A stretch of 64,000 bases of DNA, taken from contig NZ_JAKKOQ010000001.1 in NCBI RefSeq assembly GCF_021738965.1, positions 712,772 to 776,771 of the forward strand. The letters are read 5' to 3'. The notes under the pieces are model-generated. The model searched no databases, was not told the DNA's origin, and saw only the letters and a program-made list of their open reading frames with translations. This document shows positions 7,955 to 17,377 of the stretch, piece after piece. Source of the stretch: Gordonia zhenghanii (GTDB lineage: Bacteria > Actinomycetota > Actinomycetes > Mycobacteriales > Mycobacteriaceae). Made by a program: the position numbers and the translations under genes. Positions within the stretch are counted from its first letter, which is position 1; the number at the start of each line of letters is the position of its first letter.

Positions 7955-10900
7955 CTACTCCGAGTTCTTGTACGGCCGCATCGGCCCGGGGGTCCACAGC
8001 CCGCCGTGCTTGGCCTCGCCGACGTCCAACTGCGCGGTGCCCTGCGGAACGAGTGGGACGTAACGACGCAGGGTCCCCCAGTCCTTGGCCCACGCGTTGC
8101 GCAGGTATCCGGGCTTGGTGATCGACCGCAGCGAGTTCTCGGTGATGCCGAGCGGGCCGCCGTAGTCGCCTGCCATCCAGCGCTGCGAGTTCACGCGCTC
8201 GCCCTCGGCGTCGGGAGTGATCCGCCACTGCGGCACCTCGAGCACCCCGTTGACGGCTGCCGCGGGCCGCTGGCACGGGAACGCCAACGCGACCTCCCAG
8301 TCGAGCAGGACCGGAGCCTCGCTGCCGACCAACGCGTTCAACGTCGTCAGACTCGTGACCCGCGGCGGCGTGACGGCCACCCACTGGTTCGGGGCGGGCG
8401 AGACGTCGTCGGCCACGACTCGTACCGTCGTCGCACGCGGAGGCGCATCCTTCAACGGGAAGCGCAGGTTTCGCCATTCGGGCGCTCCACCCGCGTCCAA
8501 CGGCGTCATCGACGCCACTGTCTTCACCGATCCGTCGGATTCGACGCGACCGAACTCCAGGCGCACCTTCTGTCCGTTGTTGACCACGTTCCAGTCGTCG
8601 ATGTACTCGATCTGACCGGCCACCGACATGGTGACGAGCGGCGCGTCGTCGCTGCGCTCGGGCAGCGCGTACCAGTCGGAGGTGAGGTTGCCGCGACCGC
8701 CGGGCGCGCCGTACGTGCCGAGCACCGGGACCCGCTTCTGGTCGAGCCCGAACGGCAGCTTCACCGTCGAGCCGTTGACTCCTCGCGTACCGACGTTGCC
8801 GCCGCCGGTGTCCGCTGAACCCGAGTCGTTCGACGTGTCTTTGGAGTCGTCGTCACTGGACTGCTGGATGGCCCCGCTCGAACCGTCGCTGTCGGATTCG
8901 GAGTCCTGAGAGTCGGCGTCGAGGTTGGCGGACACGCCGTCGGGGGCGAAGCCTTCGGATCGGCCCGCCAGCGCTGCGGCGACGCCGACGCCGCGCTGTC
9001 CCTTGACGTCAGCAGGCGACAGCAGACCTTCGTTCGGGTCGGCTTCGACGAGCACGTCCTCGGCGAGTGCACACGGCTTGCCGCGGAACGAGTCCGCGTT
9101 CGAACTCGTCCACGTCCACGAATCGCCGAGCGCCGCTTTCCCGAACGATGCGAACGTGAACAGCAGGACGATGGAGCACACGATCGACAGCGAGTACGTC
9201 GGCATCCGACCGATCAGGCCGGTCCGCGGCGGCACGGGTTCGAGCCCGGACTGGTCGAGCTGATCGTCGCGGTAGTACTGCCATACGCCGAGCAGTGTGA
9301 TGGCGACCGCGACCAGCAGGATCGGCCAGAACAGGCCGACGCCCCCGATGTGCGGGGTGTCGTCCGACCACGGGATCCCGTAGCTGCCGACGTACCACCA
9401 CTGGTTGCGGCCGGCGAATGCGACGGCGAGCGCGTAGGCGGCTGCCGCGGCGAAGAACGTTCGATTGCAGCGCCGCGTCAACACGGCGGGCCGCACCATC
9501 GCGGTGGCGGCCGCCGCGAGTACGCCCGTGAGACACGCTATGGCGCCCAGTTGGTGGGTGGCCTTGGTCGGGACGAACGCGAGCACGACGACCGCGCCGG
9601 CCACCACGGAGATCAGCCGCCACAGCGGCGAACTCGGAACACCGGGCACCCGTCGCCGGCTCAGCAGGACCAGGACGATGAGCAGGACCGCCAGGATCGT
9701 CACGAAGATGCCGATACGCCGTGCGATCGAGCCGTCGGGGGTCGGGTTCAGCAGCACGTAGTAGCGCATGCCTTCGTTCCACCACTTATTGGTGGGACCG
9801 ACGATGCCCTGGACGCGGACACCCTCCATGATCGACGCGATCGTCTGGTCGGCGAATATCTCGTAGAGGACCGCCAGTCCGGAGGCGAGGAGCGGCATCA
9901 GCATCGGCAGCCACCCGTCGCGCCCGCTGCGCGTGCGCAGCCGGGCGACGAGCGGACGGAGCCCGGCGAGCAGCGCCACCGCGGCGACCGCACCGACGGG
10001 ATGGATCGTCAAGGTCAACGCTGCGGCGATGATCGCAAGCGCCCACGGGACGAGACGGCCGGTCGCGATACCGCGTTCCACGAGGATCCAGGTGGCGAGG
10101 ATGCCGACGGTGATCGCAGGCTCCACGCGCAGGCCGTTGTTGAACGGCAGCCACACCGCGAGGAAGGCGAGCGCGGCCGCCCAGTACGCGGCGCGCGACG
10201 TGCGGACCGCGCGGCCGAGTCGCGGCAAGGCGAACCGGCTGATCAGGAACCAGCCCGCGAGGCCGAACAGGAGCGGCAGCAGTCGCAGCCACGGCACCGA
10301 GGTGCTCACCTGCATCCACAACGACAAGTACTGGTAATGCCAGCCGAACGGGTCCTGCGGCACACCGAAGTAGCGGTAATAGTTGTCCAGATAGCCTGCG
10401 CCCGGAGCGATTCGTCCGACCGTCACCTGGTAGCCGTCGTCGGCGGTGTTGCCGCCGATGAACAGCCAGACGGCGAGGACGGCGGTCACGAGCACGTCCG
10501 GGATCTTCGGTCGCCACCAGCCGCGGGCCAGCATGCGACGCAGCTTCTTCCCGTCGCGGGCGTCGAGGACTGCGAGCGCCGCGATGGACAGCAGCGTCAG
10601 CAGGACGCCCAGGATCAGCAGCCCACCCTTGAGCGTGGTCGGGCTGGAGATGAATCGGGTGTCGACGGTCGAGTGGAAGCTCAGACCGTCGGTCGACGCC
10701 GTCTTCGGCAGATCCGTGTAGACGCCGATGATCTGCGGACGAGTGTTCGGGTCCGGCGCGTCGAACGTGGTCTGCGCGTCGGGTGCGGCGAAGCCCTCCA
10801 CCGCACCGCTGGTGCCGTCGGTGTCGGCGTGCACCACGATCCGGCAGTCCGCCGATCGTTGCGCATCCGCGCGCGGCACGTTCATGACGACGGCGTTGCG

Positions 10901-11323
10901 CTGCGTCACCAGGATCCGGTCGGCGGTCGCGCGGACGAACAGACCGACGGTTCCGGCCTCTTCACCGGCCGCGGGCACCGTCGACAGCAGCACGCCGCCT
11001 GCCGCCGGGAGGTCCGCGGCGAGCCGGCACGGCACCGCGAGGTCCATGTCGACCGGAACGTACGAGACGTTGGGCGCCGCGACGCTCTGCACCACCGGCG
11101 ACGAACCCTGCTCGGTGGCCTGCGGCCAGTTCAGTTCGGTCTGCGTATATGAGACCGGCAGGATCGGTGCAAGAACGGCGAGCAGTGCACCGAGGGCTCC
11201 GGCCACCACTGCGACGATCTTGGCGATCTTCACGGTGCGCGCACTCGGTCCGCTCGACCGGTCGGCAGCATTCTGATCGGCAGCGTCCTGGTCGGCAGGT
11301 TTCACGTCATCCACTTCACTCAT
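7955..11323 (-). CDS. emb: Arabinosyltransferase (Emb family), second copy
   Basis: A 1122-residue GT-C glycosyltransferase that extends arabinan of arabinogalactan or lipoarabinomannan outside the membrane, using decaprenyl-phospho-arabinose. The N-terminal helix, the ILPVSYTQTELNWPQ segment, the conserved DDGY (about residue 295) in the first extracellular loop, a run of 12-13 membrane helices and a large C-terminal carbohydrate-binding region all fit. An acidic Ser/Asp/Gly-rich insert at about residues 795-843 is absent from the neighbouring paralogue. It overlaps the upstream emb stop by 8 bases. I cannot assign EmbA, EmbB or EmbC by eye; the C/B class is more likely. Confidence 0.9.
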   Translation of the reverse strand: MSEVDDVKPADQDAADQNAADRSSGPSARTVKIAKIVAVVAGALGALLAVLAPILPVSYTQTELNWPQATEQGSSPVVQSVAAPNVSYVPVDMDLAVPCRLAADLPAAGGVLLSTVPAAGEEAGTVGLFVRATADRILVTQRNAVVMNVPRADAQRSADCRIVVHADTDGTSGAVEGFAAPDAQTTFDAPDPNTRPQIIGVYTDLPKTASTDGLSFHSTVDTRFISSPTTLKGGLLILGVLLTLLSIAALAVLDARDGKKLRRMLARGWWRPKIPDVLVTAVLAVWLFIGGNTADDGYQVTVGRIAPGAGYLDNYYRYFGVPQDPFGWHYQYLSLWMQVSTSVPWLRLLPLLFGLAGWFLISRFALPRLGRAVRTSRAAYWAAALAFLAVWLPFNNGLRVEPAITVGILATWILVERGIATGRLVPWALAIIAAALTLTIHPVGAVAAVALLAGLRPLVARLRTRSGRDGWLPMLMPLLASGLAVLYEIFADQTIASIMEGVRVQGIVGPTNKWWNEGMRYYVLLNPTPDGSIARRIGIFVTILAVLLIVLVLLSRRRVPGVPSSPLWRLISVVAGAVVVLAFVPTKATHQLGAIACLTGVLAAAATAMVRPAVLTRRCNRTFFAAAAAYALAVAFAGRNQWWYVGSYGIPWSDDTPHIGGVGLFWPILLVAVAITLLGVWQYYRDDQLDQSGLEPVPPRTGLIGRMPTYSLSIVCSIVLLFTFASFGKAALGDSWTWTSSNADSFRGKPCALAEDVLVEADPNEGLLSPADVKGQRGVGVAAALAGRSEGFAPDGVSANLDADSQDSESDSDGSSGAIQQSSDDDSKDTSNDSGSADTGGGNVGTRGVNGSTVKLPFGLDQKRVPVLGTYGAPGGRGNLTSDWYALPERSDDAPLVTMSVAGQIEYIDDWNVVNNGQKVRLEFGRVESDGSVKTVASMTPLDAGGAPEWRNLRFPLKDAPPRATTVRVVADDVSPAPNQWVAVTPPRVTSLTTLNALVGSEAPVLLDWEVALAFPCQRPAAAVNGVLEVPQWRITPDAEGERVNSQRWMAGDYGGPLGITENSLRSITKPGYLRNAWAKDWGTLRRYVPLVPQGTAQLDVGEAKHGGLWTPGPMRPYKNSE

Positions 11324-14300
11324 TCGGGGCCACCGCCCTGATCGGTCCAGTGCGGTGCCAGCCCCAGCCGGTGCTCGTTCCGGTGGTCAGGTTCGCTTGC
11401 GGCGCGTCGGGCATCAACGGGGTCAGCTTGATCAGCGCGCCCCAGTCCTGATGCCAGTCGTTGTCCAGATAGGTCGAGGCGGTGGACGGCTGAGTCACCG
11501 AGTCGACGACCCCTTCGATGCCGCCGCCCGAGATGTGCTGCCACGACTTCGACTTCGATCCGGCGGTGATCTGGTCGGGGGAGATCTGCCAGGCAGGCAC
11601 GTCGAACACGCCGTTGCGCGCCGTCATCGGCTGCTGGCACGGGAACTGGGCGCCGACCGACAAGTCGAGCAGCACCGGCTGCTCGTGACCGACCACCTTG
11701 TCGAGCGTCTCGAGCCGAGGTGCACGCGGCGGTGTGAAGGCCAGCCATTCGTCGGGGTTGACGTTGGAGTCGTCGGCGACGATCCGCATCGCCGTCGCGT
11801 CCCGCGGCACCTGAGACATCGGGATCCGCAGGTTGCGCCACGGCCGGTTGGCTCCCCAGTCCGGGTCGACCGGGGTCACTTGGCCGACCTTCTCGAAGTC
11901 GGTGCCCGCGCCTGGGCGCCCGAACTCGACAATCAGAGACCGGCCCGGGCGGGACGCGTCGTCCTCGTCGATCGAGTGGATCGAGCCCGCTGCCGAGATG
12001 ACCAGGAGCGGCGACACGTCGCGGGCGGGCAGTCCGTACCACGACGACGTCAGTGTCGCGGTGCCGTCGTCGTACCCGTAGCTGCCCAGGACCGGAGTGG
12101 TGGCGGGGTTCAAGCCGAACGGCAGAGCCGCCGTCGATCCGTTGACGGTCTCTGGGCCGCGGCCGCCGGTGGTGCCCGGGGTTCCGAGGGTCACCGAGAA
12201 CGACCGCGACACCTTGCGACCGGTGTGGATGGTGCCTGCCCCGATCCCGATGTTCTCCGGGACCAGGTCGTCGGCAACGCCGTTCGGGGTGAAGCCGCGC
12301 GATTCGCCCGCCAACGCCTTCGACGCGTCCTTCGCGCCGAGCGGGGCGAGCATGCCGTTGTTCGAATCGGGTTCGACCAGGACGTCGTCGGCCATGCCGC
12401 AGGTGTCGCCGGTGAGCGACTGCAGGTCGGCGGACAGGTGCGAGTAGGTGTCCGAGCGGTCGACGGCAGCTCGTGCGAACAGCGCGAACTCGGCGAGCAG
12501 CAGCGCGACCACGATGATCAGCATCGGAGCCGACCGAATTCCCGAGCGCCACCCGGACCGCTCTGGAACCGGCCGCGGCGGGCGCACATGGCACCAGATC
12601 GCGGCGAGGAAGCAGAGACCGGTGAGGACCAGGATGATCGTCGGCATCGGCTGCCCGGCCAGGCCGGGGATCTTGTCGGACCACGAGATGCCGAGGTCGA
12701 AGCTCCAGCCCCACGCGTTGGCGCCTGCCGTCGCTCCGGCGCACGCGAGCATGAGGGCGGCGAGGTAGATCCAGAAGTCGCGGGCGCTGCGGCGAGCCTG
12801 CTGGGCCATCACGACGGTGACGACAGCGGCGAGCGCCGACCCCAAGCCGGTGTAGATGCCGAACTGGACGGTCCACTTGGTCGGCGTGAACGACAACAGC
12901 AGGACGGTCAACAGGGTCGCGCCGACCAGACGCCACACCGGTCCGCGGGCGATCCCCGGGATGTGCTTGCGGCGCAACAGCACTGCGAGGGTCGCGAGCA
13001 GCGCGAGGATCAACATCAGGACCGGGAGGCGGCGGGCGAGAGCTCCGTCGTCGTGCGAGAGGGTCAGGAAGTAGAAGCGAAGCAGTTCCTGGTACCACGC
13101 TGCGGTCGGGCCGACCGTGTATCGGACCCGGATCGCTTCGGCGACGGCGGCGATGGTCTGTTGGCGGAACACCACCAGCACGACGAGCGCGAACGCGGCG
13201 CCGACCGGTGCGGCCAGCGAGAGGAGCCCGACGTCGCGGCGGCGAGCACGGACGACGCGCAGCATGGGGCGAGAGCCCGCGATGAGGACGGCGATCGCAA
13301 TGACTCCGTGCGGCGCGACGGCGAGCGTCAGTCCGGCGAACAGTGCGGCGAGCGCAGCGGGCAGCAATTGGCGGGTGGCGACGGTGCGCTCGACCATCCA
13401 CCACGTGAGAAGCGAGCCGAGGACGATGACCGTCTCGCTGCGCAACCCGCTCGCAAACGGCATCCAGAACGCGACGAACACTGCGGCTGCAGTGAAGACC
13501 GCGAGGTGGGAGCGGTGCAGAGCCACCCCGAGACGCGGCAGGAGGACGCGGGACAGGATGAACCACGAGACGAGGCCCGCGATGAGCGCCGGGAGTCGCA
13601 TCCAGAGAGTTGCAGTGGAGATCTCGGCCCAGTGGCCGAGGAACGAGTAGTACCAGTCGAACGGTGCTTCGGGCACGTTGAACCAGCGGTAGTAGTCGCC
13701 GAGGAATCCGGCGTGGTCGGCATTGCGGCCCATCGTCAGGATGTAGCCGTCGTCCGACGATCCGGCGCCGAGGAAGTGCCAGACGACGAGCGCTGCCGTC
13801 ACCAGGACGTCCGGGACGCGCGGGATCAGCAGTCGCCAGCGACCGGCAGGCGCGAACCGGTGCCGGTATCCGCCGAGCACGTCGAGGCGATAGGCGGCGA
13901 ACAGCGCGACGAGCGCCGAGATCACCCCGACGATCAGGACGAGCCATTTGAGGACGGTCGGCGTCACGTCGAACCGATTGTCGACGTCGACGTGCACGGC
14001 CAGTCCGGCCTGCTGTGCAGCGTGGACCTGGTTCGCGTCGAGCCCGGTGAACACTCCTGCCACCAGAGGCTTCTGTGCGTCCTCGTTCGTGACGGCGGGC
14101 CCGAGTCCGACGAACTGCGCGAAGACCGTCGGACCGTCGGTCCACACGTGGAGACTCTTCGCCCGGTCTAGATCGGCACGAGTGGCCGACGTGACCTCGG
14201 TGCCGCGCACGACGACCGACGCCCCCTTCGACGATGCCGTGACCACGAGTGCGTTGTCGCGGAATCCTTCGGCGGACGACGGCATGGTCGCGACGATCGT

Positions 14301-14552
14301 CGTCGACTCGTCGTGCCTGAGCGTGTCGCTGCCGACCGTCACGTCGAGCGCGGCGGGCGTCTGCGTGGCGAGGGGCGCGACGACGGACCCGTTGGCTGGG
14401 TCGAGTCGCTGTCCAGCGGGCCAGTCGATAGTCGCGTCGTGTTGCGTGACCGGCAGGAACGGTGTCGCTACCGCTGCTGCGATCGCGATCACACCGGCGA
14501 CAGCCGCGATGATCGCGTACGTCCGAGCGCGCGCTGTATCCGGAGTAGGCAT
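11316..14552 (-). CDS. emb: Arabinosyltransferase (Emb family), first copy
   Basis: A 1078-residue Emb protein. A short N-terminus leads into the first helix, FLPVTQHDATIDWP and a beta-rich periplasmic domain. The catalytic-loop motif SSDDGYILTMGR is followed by GFLGDYYRWF, the segment containing Met306 in M. tuberculosis EmbB; here that position is Leu284. The helices and C-terminal lectin-like region are complete. It is first in the two-gene operon, with its own predicted leaderless promoter. It transfers arabinofuranose to arabinan and is the family targeted by ethambutol. Confidence 0.9.
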   Translation of the reverse strand: MPTPDTARARTYAIIAAVAGVIAIAAAVATPFLPVTQHDATIDWPAGQRLDPANGSVVAPLATQTPAALDVTVGSDTLRHDESTTIVATMPSSAEGFRDNALVVTASSKGASVVVRGTEVTSATRADLDRAKSLHVWTDGPTVFAQFVGLGPAVTNEDAQKPLVAGVFTGLDANQVHAAQQAGLAVHVDVDNRFDVTPTVLKWLVLIVGVISALVALFAAYRLDVLGGYRHRFAPAGRWRLLIPRVPDVLVTAALVVWHFLGAGSSDDGYILTMGRNADHAGFLGDYYRWFNVPEAPFDWYYSFLGHWAEISTATLWMRLPALIAGLVSWFILSRVLLPRLGVALHRSHLAVFTAAAVFVAFWMPFASGLRSETVIVLGSLLTWWMVERTVATRQLLPAALAALFAGLTLAVAPHGVIAIAVLIAGSRPMLRVVRARRRDVGLLSLAAPVGAAFALVVLVVFRQQTIAAVAEAIRVRYTVGPTAAWYQELLRFYFLTLSHDDGALARRLPVLMLILALLATLAVLLRRKHIPGIARGPVWRLVGATLLTVLLLSFTPTKWTVQFGIYTGLGSALAAVVTVVMAQQARRSARDFWIYLAALMLACAGATAGANAWGWSFDLGISWSDKIPGLAGQPMPTIILVLTGLCFLAAIWCHVRPPRPVPERSGWRSGIRSAPMLIIVVALLLAEFALFARAAVDRSDTYSHLSADLQSLTGDTCGMADDVLVEPDSNNGMLAPLGAKDASKALAGESRGFTPNGVADDLVPENIGIGAGTIHTGRKVSRSFSVTLGTPGTTGGRGPETVNGSTAALPFGLNPATTPVLGSYGYDDGTATLTSSWYGLPARDVSPLLVISAAGSIHSIDEDDASRPGRSLIVEFGRPGAGTDFEKVGQVTPVDPDWGANRPWRNLRIPMSQVPRDATAMRIVADDSNVNPDEWLAFTPPRAPRLETLDKVVGHEQPVLLDLSVGAQFPCQQPMTARNGVFDVPAWQISPDQITAGSKSKSWQHISGGGIEGVVDSVTQPSTASTYLDNDWHQDWGALIKLTPLMPDAPQANLTTGTSTGWGWHRTGPIRAVAPNE

Positions 14553-14559
14553 CGCGTCG

Positions 14560-14565
14560 ATGCTA
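14560..14565 (-). promoter_or_regulatory. -10 hexamer of the emb operon, leaderless start
   Basis: TAGCAT, 7 bases before the ATG at 14552. Confidence 0.5.
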
Positions 14566-14651
14566 AGCCATGCCGCCTGAGTCTTACGTGAGTGATCGGC
14601 CGCAGTCAGGGTTCGCGTTGCAACGTCACTGCAACCATCGCGGCCCTATCG

Positions 14652-14662
14652 TGTGTGACACA
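14652..14662. promoter_or_regulatory. Candidate operator before the aldehyde dehydrogenase
   Basis: TGTGTGACACA is a near-perfect palindrome about 40 bases upstream of the ALDH ATG. It resembles the 6641 site in front of the GAF regulator. A GTTGCAAC palindrome lies just upstream of it. Confidence 0.35.
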
Positions 14663-14703
14663 TCACTAACTACCCCGCAACGTGACATGAGAAGGAGTCC
14701 GCA

Positions 14704-16227
14704 ATGACGGTCTATGCAAAGCCGGGTACCGACGGTTCGGTCATGAGTTTCGAGTCTCGCTACGACAACTGGATCGGTGGCAAATGGACTCCGCCGGTCA
14801 AGGGGCAGTACTTCGAGAACCCGTCGCCGGTCGACGGCCAGACCTTCTGTGAGGTCGCACGTTCGACCGCCGAAGACGTCGACCTCGCGCTCGACGCCGC
14901 TCACGCCGCAGCACCCGCATGGGGCAAGACGTCGGTCGCCGAGCGCGCCGTGATCCTCAACAAGATCGCCGACCGCATCGAGGAGAACCTCGAGAAGGTC
15001 GCCGTCGCCGAGTCGTGGGAGAACGGAAAGGCCGTCCGCGAGACGCTCGCCGCCGACATCCCCCTCGCCGTCGACCACTTCCGTTACTTCGCCGGCGCCA
15101 TCCGCGCCCAGGAGGGCGGCATCTCCGAGATCGATCAGGACACCGTCGCCTACCACTTCCACGAGCCGCTCGGCGTCGTCGGCCAGATCATCCCGTGGAA
15201 CTTCCCGATCCTCATGGCCACGTGGAAGCTCGCGCCGGCACTCGCCGCGGGCAACGCCATCGTCCTGAAGCCCGCCGAGCAGACGCCGTCGTCGATCCTC
15301 TACCTGATGAGCCTCATCTCCGACCTGCTGCCGGACGGTGTCCTCAACATCGTCAACGGATTCGGTGTCGAGGCAGGCAAGCCGCTGGCGTCGAGCCCGC
15401 GCATCCGCAAGATCGCGTTCACCGGTGAGACCACCACCGGCCGCCTGATCATGCAGTACGCCAGCGAGAACCTGATCCCGGTGACCCTCGAACTCGGCGG
15501 CAAGAGCCCGAACATCTTCTTCGACGACGTCATGTCGTCCGACGACGGTTTCCTCGACCGCGCGCTGGAGGGTTTCTCGATGTTCGCCCTCAACCAGGGC
15601 GAGGTCTGCACCTGCCCGAGCCGCGCGCTGGTCCAGAAGGGCATGTACGACGAGTTCATGGAGAAGGCCGTCGCGCGGGTGGCCGCGATCAAGCAGGGCA
15701 ACCCGCTCGACACCGACACGATGATGGGCGCACAGGCGTCCAGCGACCAGTGGGAGAAGATCCGCTCCTACCTGGCGATCGGTCAGGAGGAGGGCGCGAA
15801 GGTCCTCACCGGCGGCGAGCCCGCCGACCTCGGCGGCGACCTGTCGGGAGGCTTCTACATTCAGCCGACCGTGTTCGCGGGCAGCAACAACATGCGTGTG
15901 TTCCAGGAGGAGATCTTCGGCCCGGTGCTCTCGGTCGCGTCGTTCTCCGACTACGACGAGGCGATCTCGATCGCGAACGACACCCTGTACGGCCTCGGTG
16001 CGGGCGTGTGGAGCCGAAACGGAGCCGTCGCCTACCGCGCGGGCCGCGACATCCAGGCGGGCCGTGTGTGGACGAACACGTACCACGACTACCCGGCGCA
16101 CGCGGCCTTCGGCGGCTACAAGCAGTCCGGTGTCGGCCGCGAGAACCACCTGATGATGCTCGGCCACTACCAGCAGACCAAGAACCTCCTGGTCGGTTAC
16201 GCGCAGAGCGCCAAGGGCTTCTTCTGA
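14704..16227 (+). CDS. NAD-dependent aldehyde dehydrogenase
   Basis: A 507-residue ALDH that oxidises aldehydes to carboxylates. Catalytic Cys302 lies in [11 protein letters not shown] and general-base Glu263 in LELGGKS. The cofactor motifs PWNFPIL and the Gly-rich FTGETTTGR are present. The C-terminus ([12 protein letters not shown], then QTKNLLVGY) is typical of the acetaldehyde/ExaC-type group found beside DUF779 genes. A strong AAGGAG lies 6 bases before the ATG. Induction by the GAF regulator at 6682 is likely. It is followed by a strong hairpin and then the DUF779 gene. Confidence 0.92.
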   Translation: MTVYAKPGTDGSVMSFESRYDNWIGGKWTPPVKGQYFENPSPVDGQTFCEVARSTAEDVDLALDAAHAAAPAWGKTSVAERAVILNKIADRIEENLEKVAVAESWENGKAVRETLAADIPLAVDHFRYFAGAIRAQEGGISEIDQDTVAYHFHEPLGVVGQIIPWNFPILMATWKLAPALAAGNAIVLKPAEQTPSSILYLMSLISDLLPDGVLNIVNGFGVEAGKPLASSPRIRKIAFTGETTTGRLIMQYASENLIPVTLELGGKSPNIFFDDVMSSDDGFLDRALEGFSMFALNQGEVCTCPSRALVQKGMYDEFMEKAVARVAAIKQGNPLDTDTMMGAQASSDQWEKIRSYLAIGQEEGAKVLTGGEPADLGGDLSGGFYIQPTVFAGSNNMRVFQEEIFGPVLSVASFSDYDEAISIANDTLYGLGAGVWSRNGAVAYRAGRDIQAGRVWTNTYHDYPAHAAFGGYKQSGVGRENHLMMLGHYQQTKNLLVGYAQSAKGFF

Positions 16228-16241
16228 GACACCCGCAGTCT

Positions 16242-16274
16242 CTCGCCCGGGCCGGCGATCCCGGCCCGGGCGAG
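16242..16274 (+). terminator. Strong hairpin after the aldehyde dehydrogenase
   Basis: A perfect 14-bp stem (CTCGCCCGGGCCGG and its complement) with a 5-base loop starts 15 bases after the ALDH stop. Only a short, interrupted T-rich tract follows, so it may attenuate rather than fully terminate before the DUF779 gene. Confidence 0.6.
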
Positions 16275-16300
16275 CACCACTTCCCGCTCTTCATTTCGCC

Positions 16301-16320
16301 GGTCGAGCGGAGTCGAGACC
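16301..16320. repeat. Dispersed 20-mer, copy 1
   Basis: GGTCGAGCGGAGTCGAGACC, identical to the copy at 28239 and, inverted, to those at 43643 and 43718. It lies between the ALDH terminator and the DUF779 start. Confidence 0.85.
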
Positions 16321-16359
16321 CCTACGCTGAAACCACCCCGACAACGAGAGGACGACGGC

Positions 16360-16773
16360 ATGTCGAAGGCCCCTGATCGCGTGACGGCGACGGAGTCCGC
16401 CGTCGATCTCCTCACAAAGCTCACCGAACTGAACGGTGGCCTGATGATCCACCAGTCGGGCGGATGCTGCGACGGCTCCGCGCCGATGTGTTATCCGGTC
16501 GGCGAGTACCGGATCGGCCAGCGGGACGTGCTGGTCGGCACCATCGATCTCCCTGACCCGCTCCCCTCGGTCCGTGTCTGGATCAACGGCGACCAGTTCC
16601 AGCTGTGGAAGCACACCCAGCTGATCCTCGACGTCGTCAAGGGACGAGGCGCGGGATTCTCGTTGGAGGCGCCCGAAGGCGTCCGGTTCCTGTCGCGTTC
16701 GCGCACGTTCAGCGACGACGAGAACGCGCTCCTCGAGGCGTCGCCGCCGAAGGTCGGCGCCGACTTCGAATAA
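16360..16773 (+). CDS. DUF779 family protein, partner of aldehyde dehydrogenase
   Basis: A 137-residue small soluble protein of the DUF779 family. The conserved segment HQSGGCCDGSAPMC (about residues 32-45) holds three cysteines that could bind metal or be redox active, and LPDPLPSVRVWINGDQFQLWKH is family-like. It follows the ALDH in the same direction behind a hairpin and the dispersed repeat, with a GAGAGGA ribosome site. DUF779 genes regularly accompany this class of ALDH, but the biochemical role is unknown. It converges with the TetR gene, leaving 6 bases. Confidence 0.85.
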   Translation: MSKAPDRVTATESAVDLLTKLTELNGGLMIHQSGGCCDGSAPMCYPVGEYRIGQRDVLVGTIDLPDPLPSVRVWINGDQFQLWKHTQLILDVVKGRGAGFSLEAPEGVRFLSRSRTFSDDENALLEASPPKVGADFE

Positions 16774-16779
16774 CGGAAC

Positions 16780-17373
16780 TCAGCGGCACACCCAGGTCCG
16801 GATGAACGTTCGCAGTTCGTCGTCGGACCGGGGCGGATGGTTGGGGTAGAGCTGAAAGCTCAGCCAGATCCGCATCACGAGTTCGGCGAGCCCTTCCAGT
16901 GCGTGGCTGTCGTACCGTTCACGTTCCCAGTCGACGTTCAACCGCCGGAGCATCTCCGCGCCGAGCGCGACAGCACCCGACGAAGTGGCCTCGCGGGTGA
17001 AGAGCTCCCCTTCGCCTTCGCGGAGCATCAACCCGAGTGCGGGCTCGTCCGGGAGTCTCCGGAGGCAGTAGAGGATCGTCTCGGTGATCGCGTCGTCGAC
17101 GGTCTCGACCCACGCGAGTTCCTCGCCCATCCGGTCGAGGAAGTCGCCTGCCCCGGCCGCGGCGACGGCCGAGAGCATGTCGTGAACCGACGAGAAGTAG
17201 CGGTACACCGTCTGACGGGTCACCCCGGCTTCTTCGGCGACGTCACCCAGTCGCGTCTTCTGCAACCCGAACCGGTCGACGCATCGCGTGGCGGCCTGCA
17301 GAATCCGATCGCGAGCCTCATCGGCGCTCTGCGGCAGATCCCCCTGCCAACCACGAGTCCTCACACCGGCCAT
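16780..17373 (-). CDS. TetR family transcriptional regulator
   Basis: A 197-residue repressor. The N-terminal helix-turn-helix at about residues 15-60 reads DRILQAATRCVDRFGLQKTRLGDVAEEAGVTRQTVYRYF when taken in segments. The C-terminal domain is an unclassified ligand-binding bundle. The start at 17373 (MAGVRTRG) leaves 4 bases to the upstream membrane-protein stop; longer starts would overlap that gene. It is third in the monooxygenase operon, which suggests autoregulation through the inverted repeat at 20162-20200. Confidence 0.88.
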   Translation of the reverse strand: MAGVRTRGWQGDLPQSADEARDRILQAATRCVDRFGLQKTRLGDVAEEAGVTRQTVYRYFSSVHDMLSAVAAAGAGDFLDRMGEELAWVETVDDAITETILYCLRRLPDEPALGLMLREGEGELFTREATSSGAVALGAEMLRRLNVDWERERYDSHALEGLAELVMRIWLSFQLYPNHPPRSDDELRTFIRTWVCR

Positions 17374-17377
17374 GTTC

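Noticed and set aside
14626..16167. Long open frame (513 codons) antisense to the aldehyde dehydrogenase
   Set aside because: Its composition is a low-complexity Arg/Val/Asp mixture typical of the complementary frame of a high-GC gene. The sense strand has a full ALDH with catalytic residues.
16242..16274. The 14-bp GC-rich inverted repeat as a regulator site
   Set aside because: It lies 15 bases after the ALDH stop with a tight 5-base loop, which fits an RNA hairpin better than a protein-binding operator.
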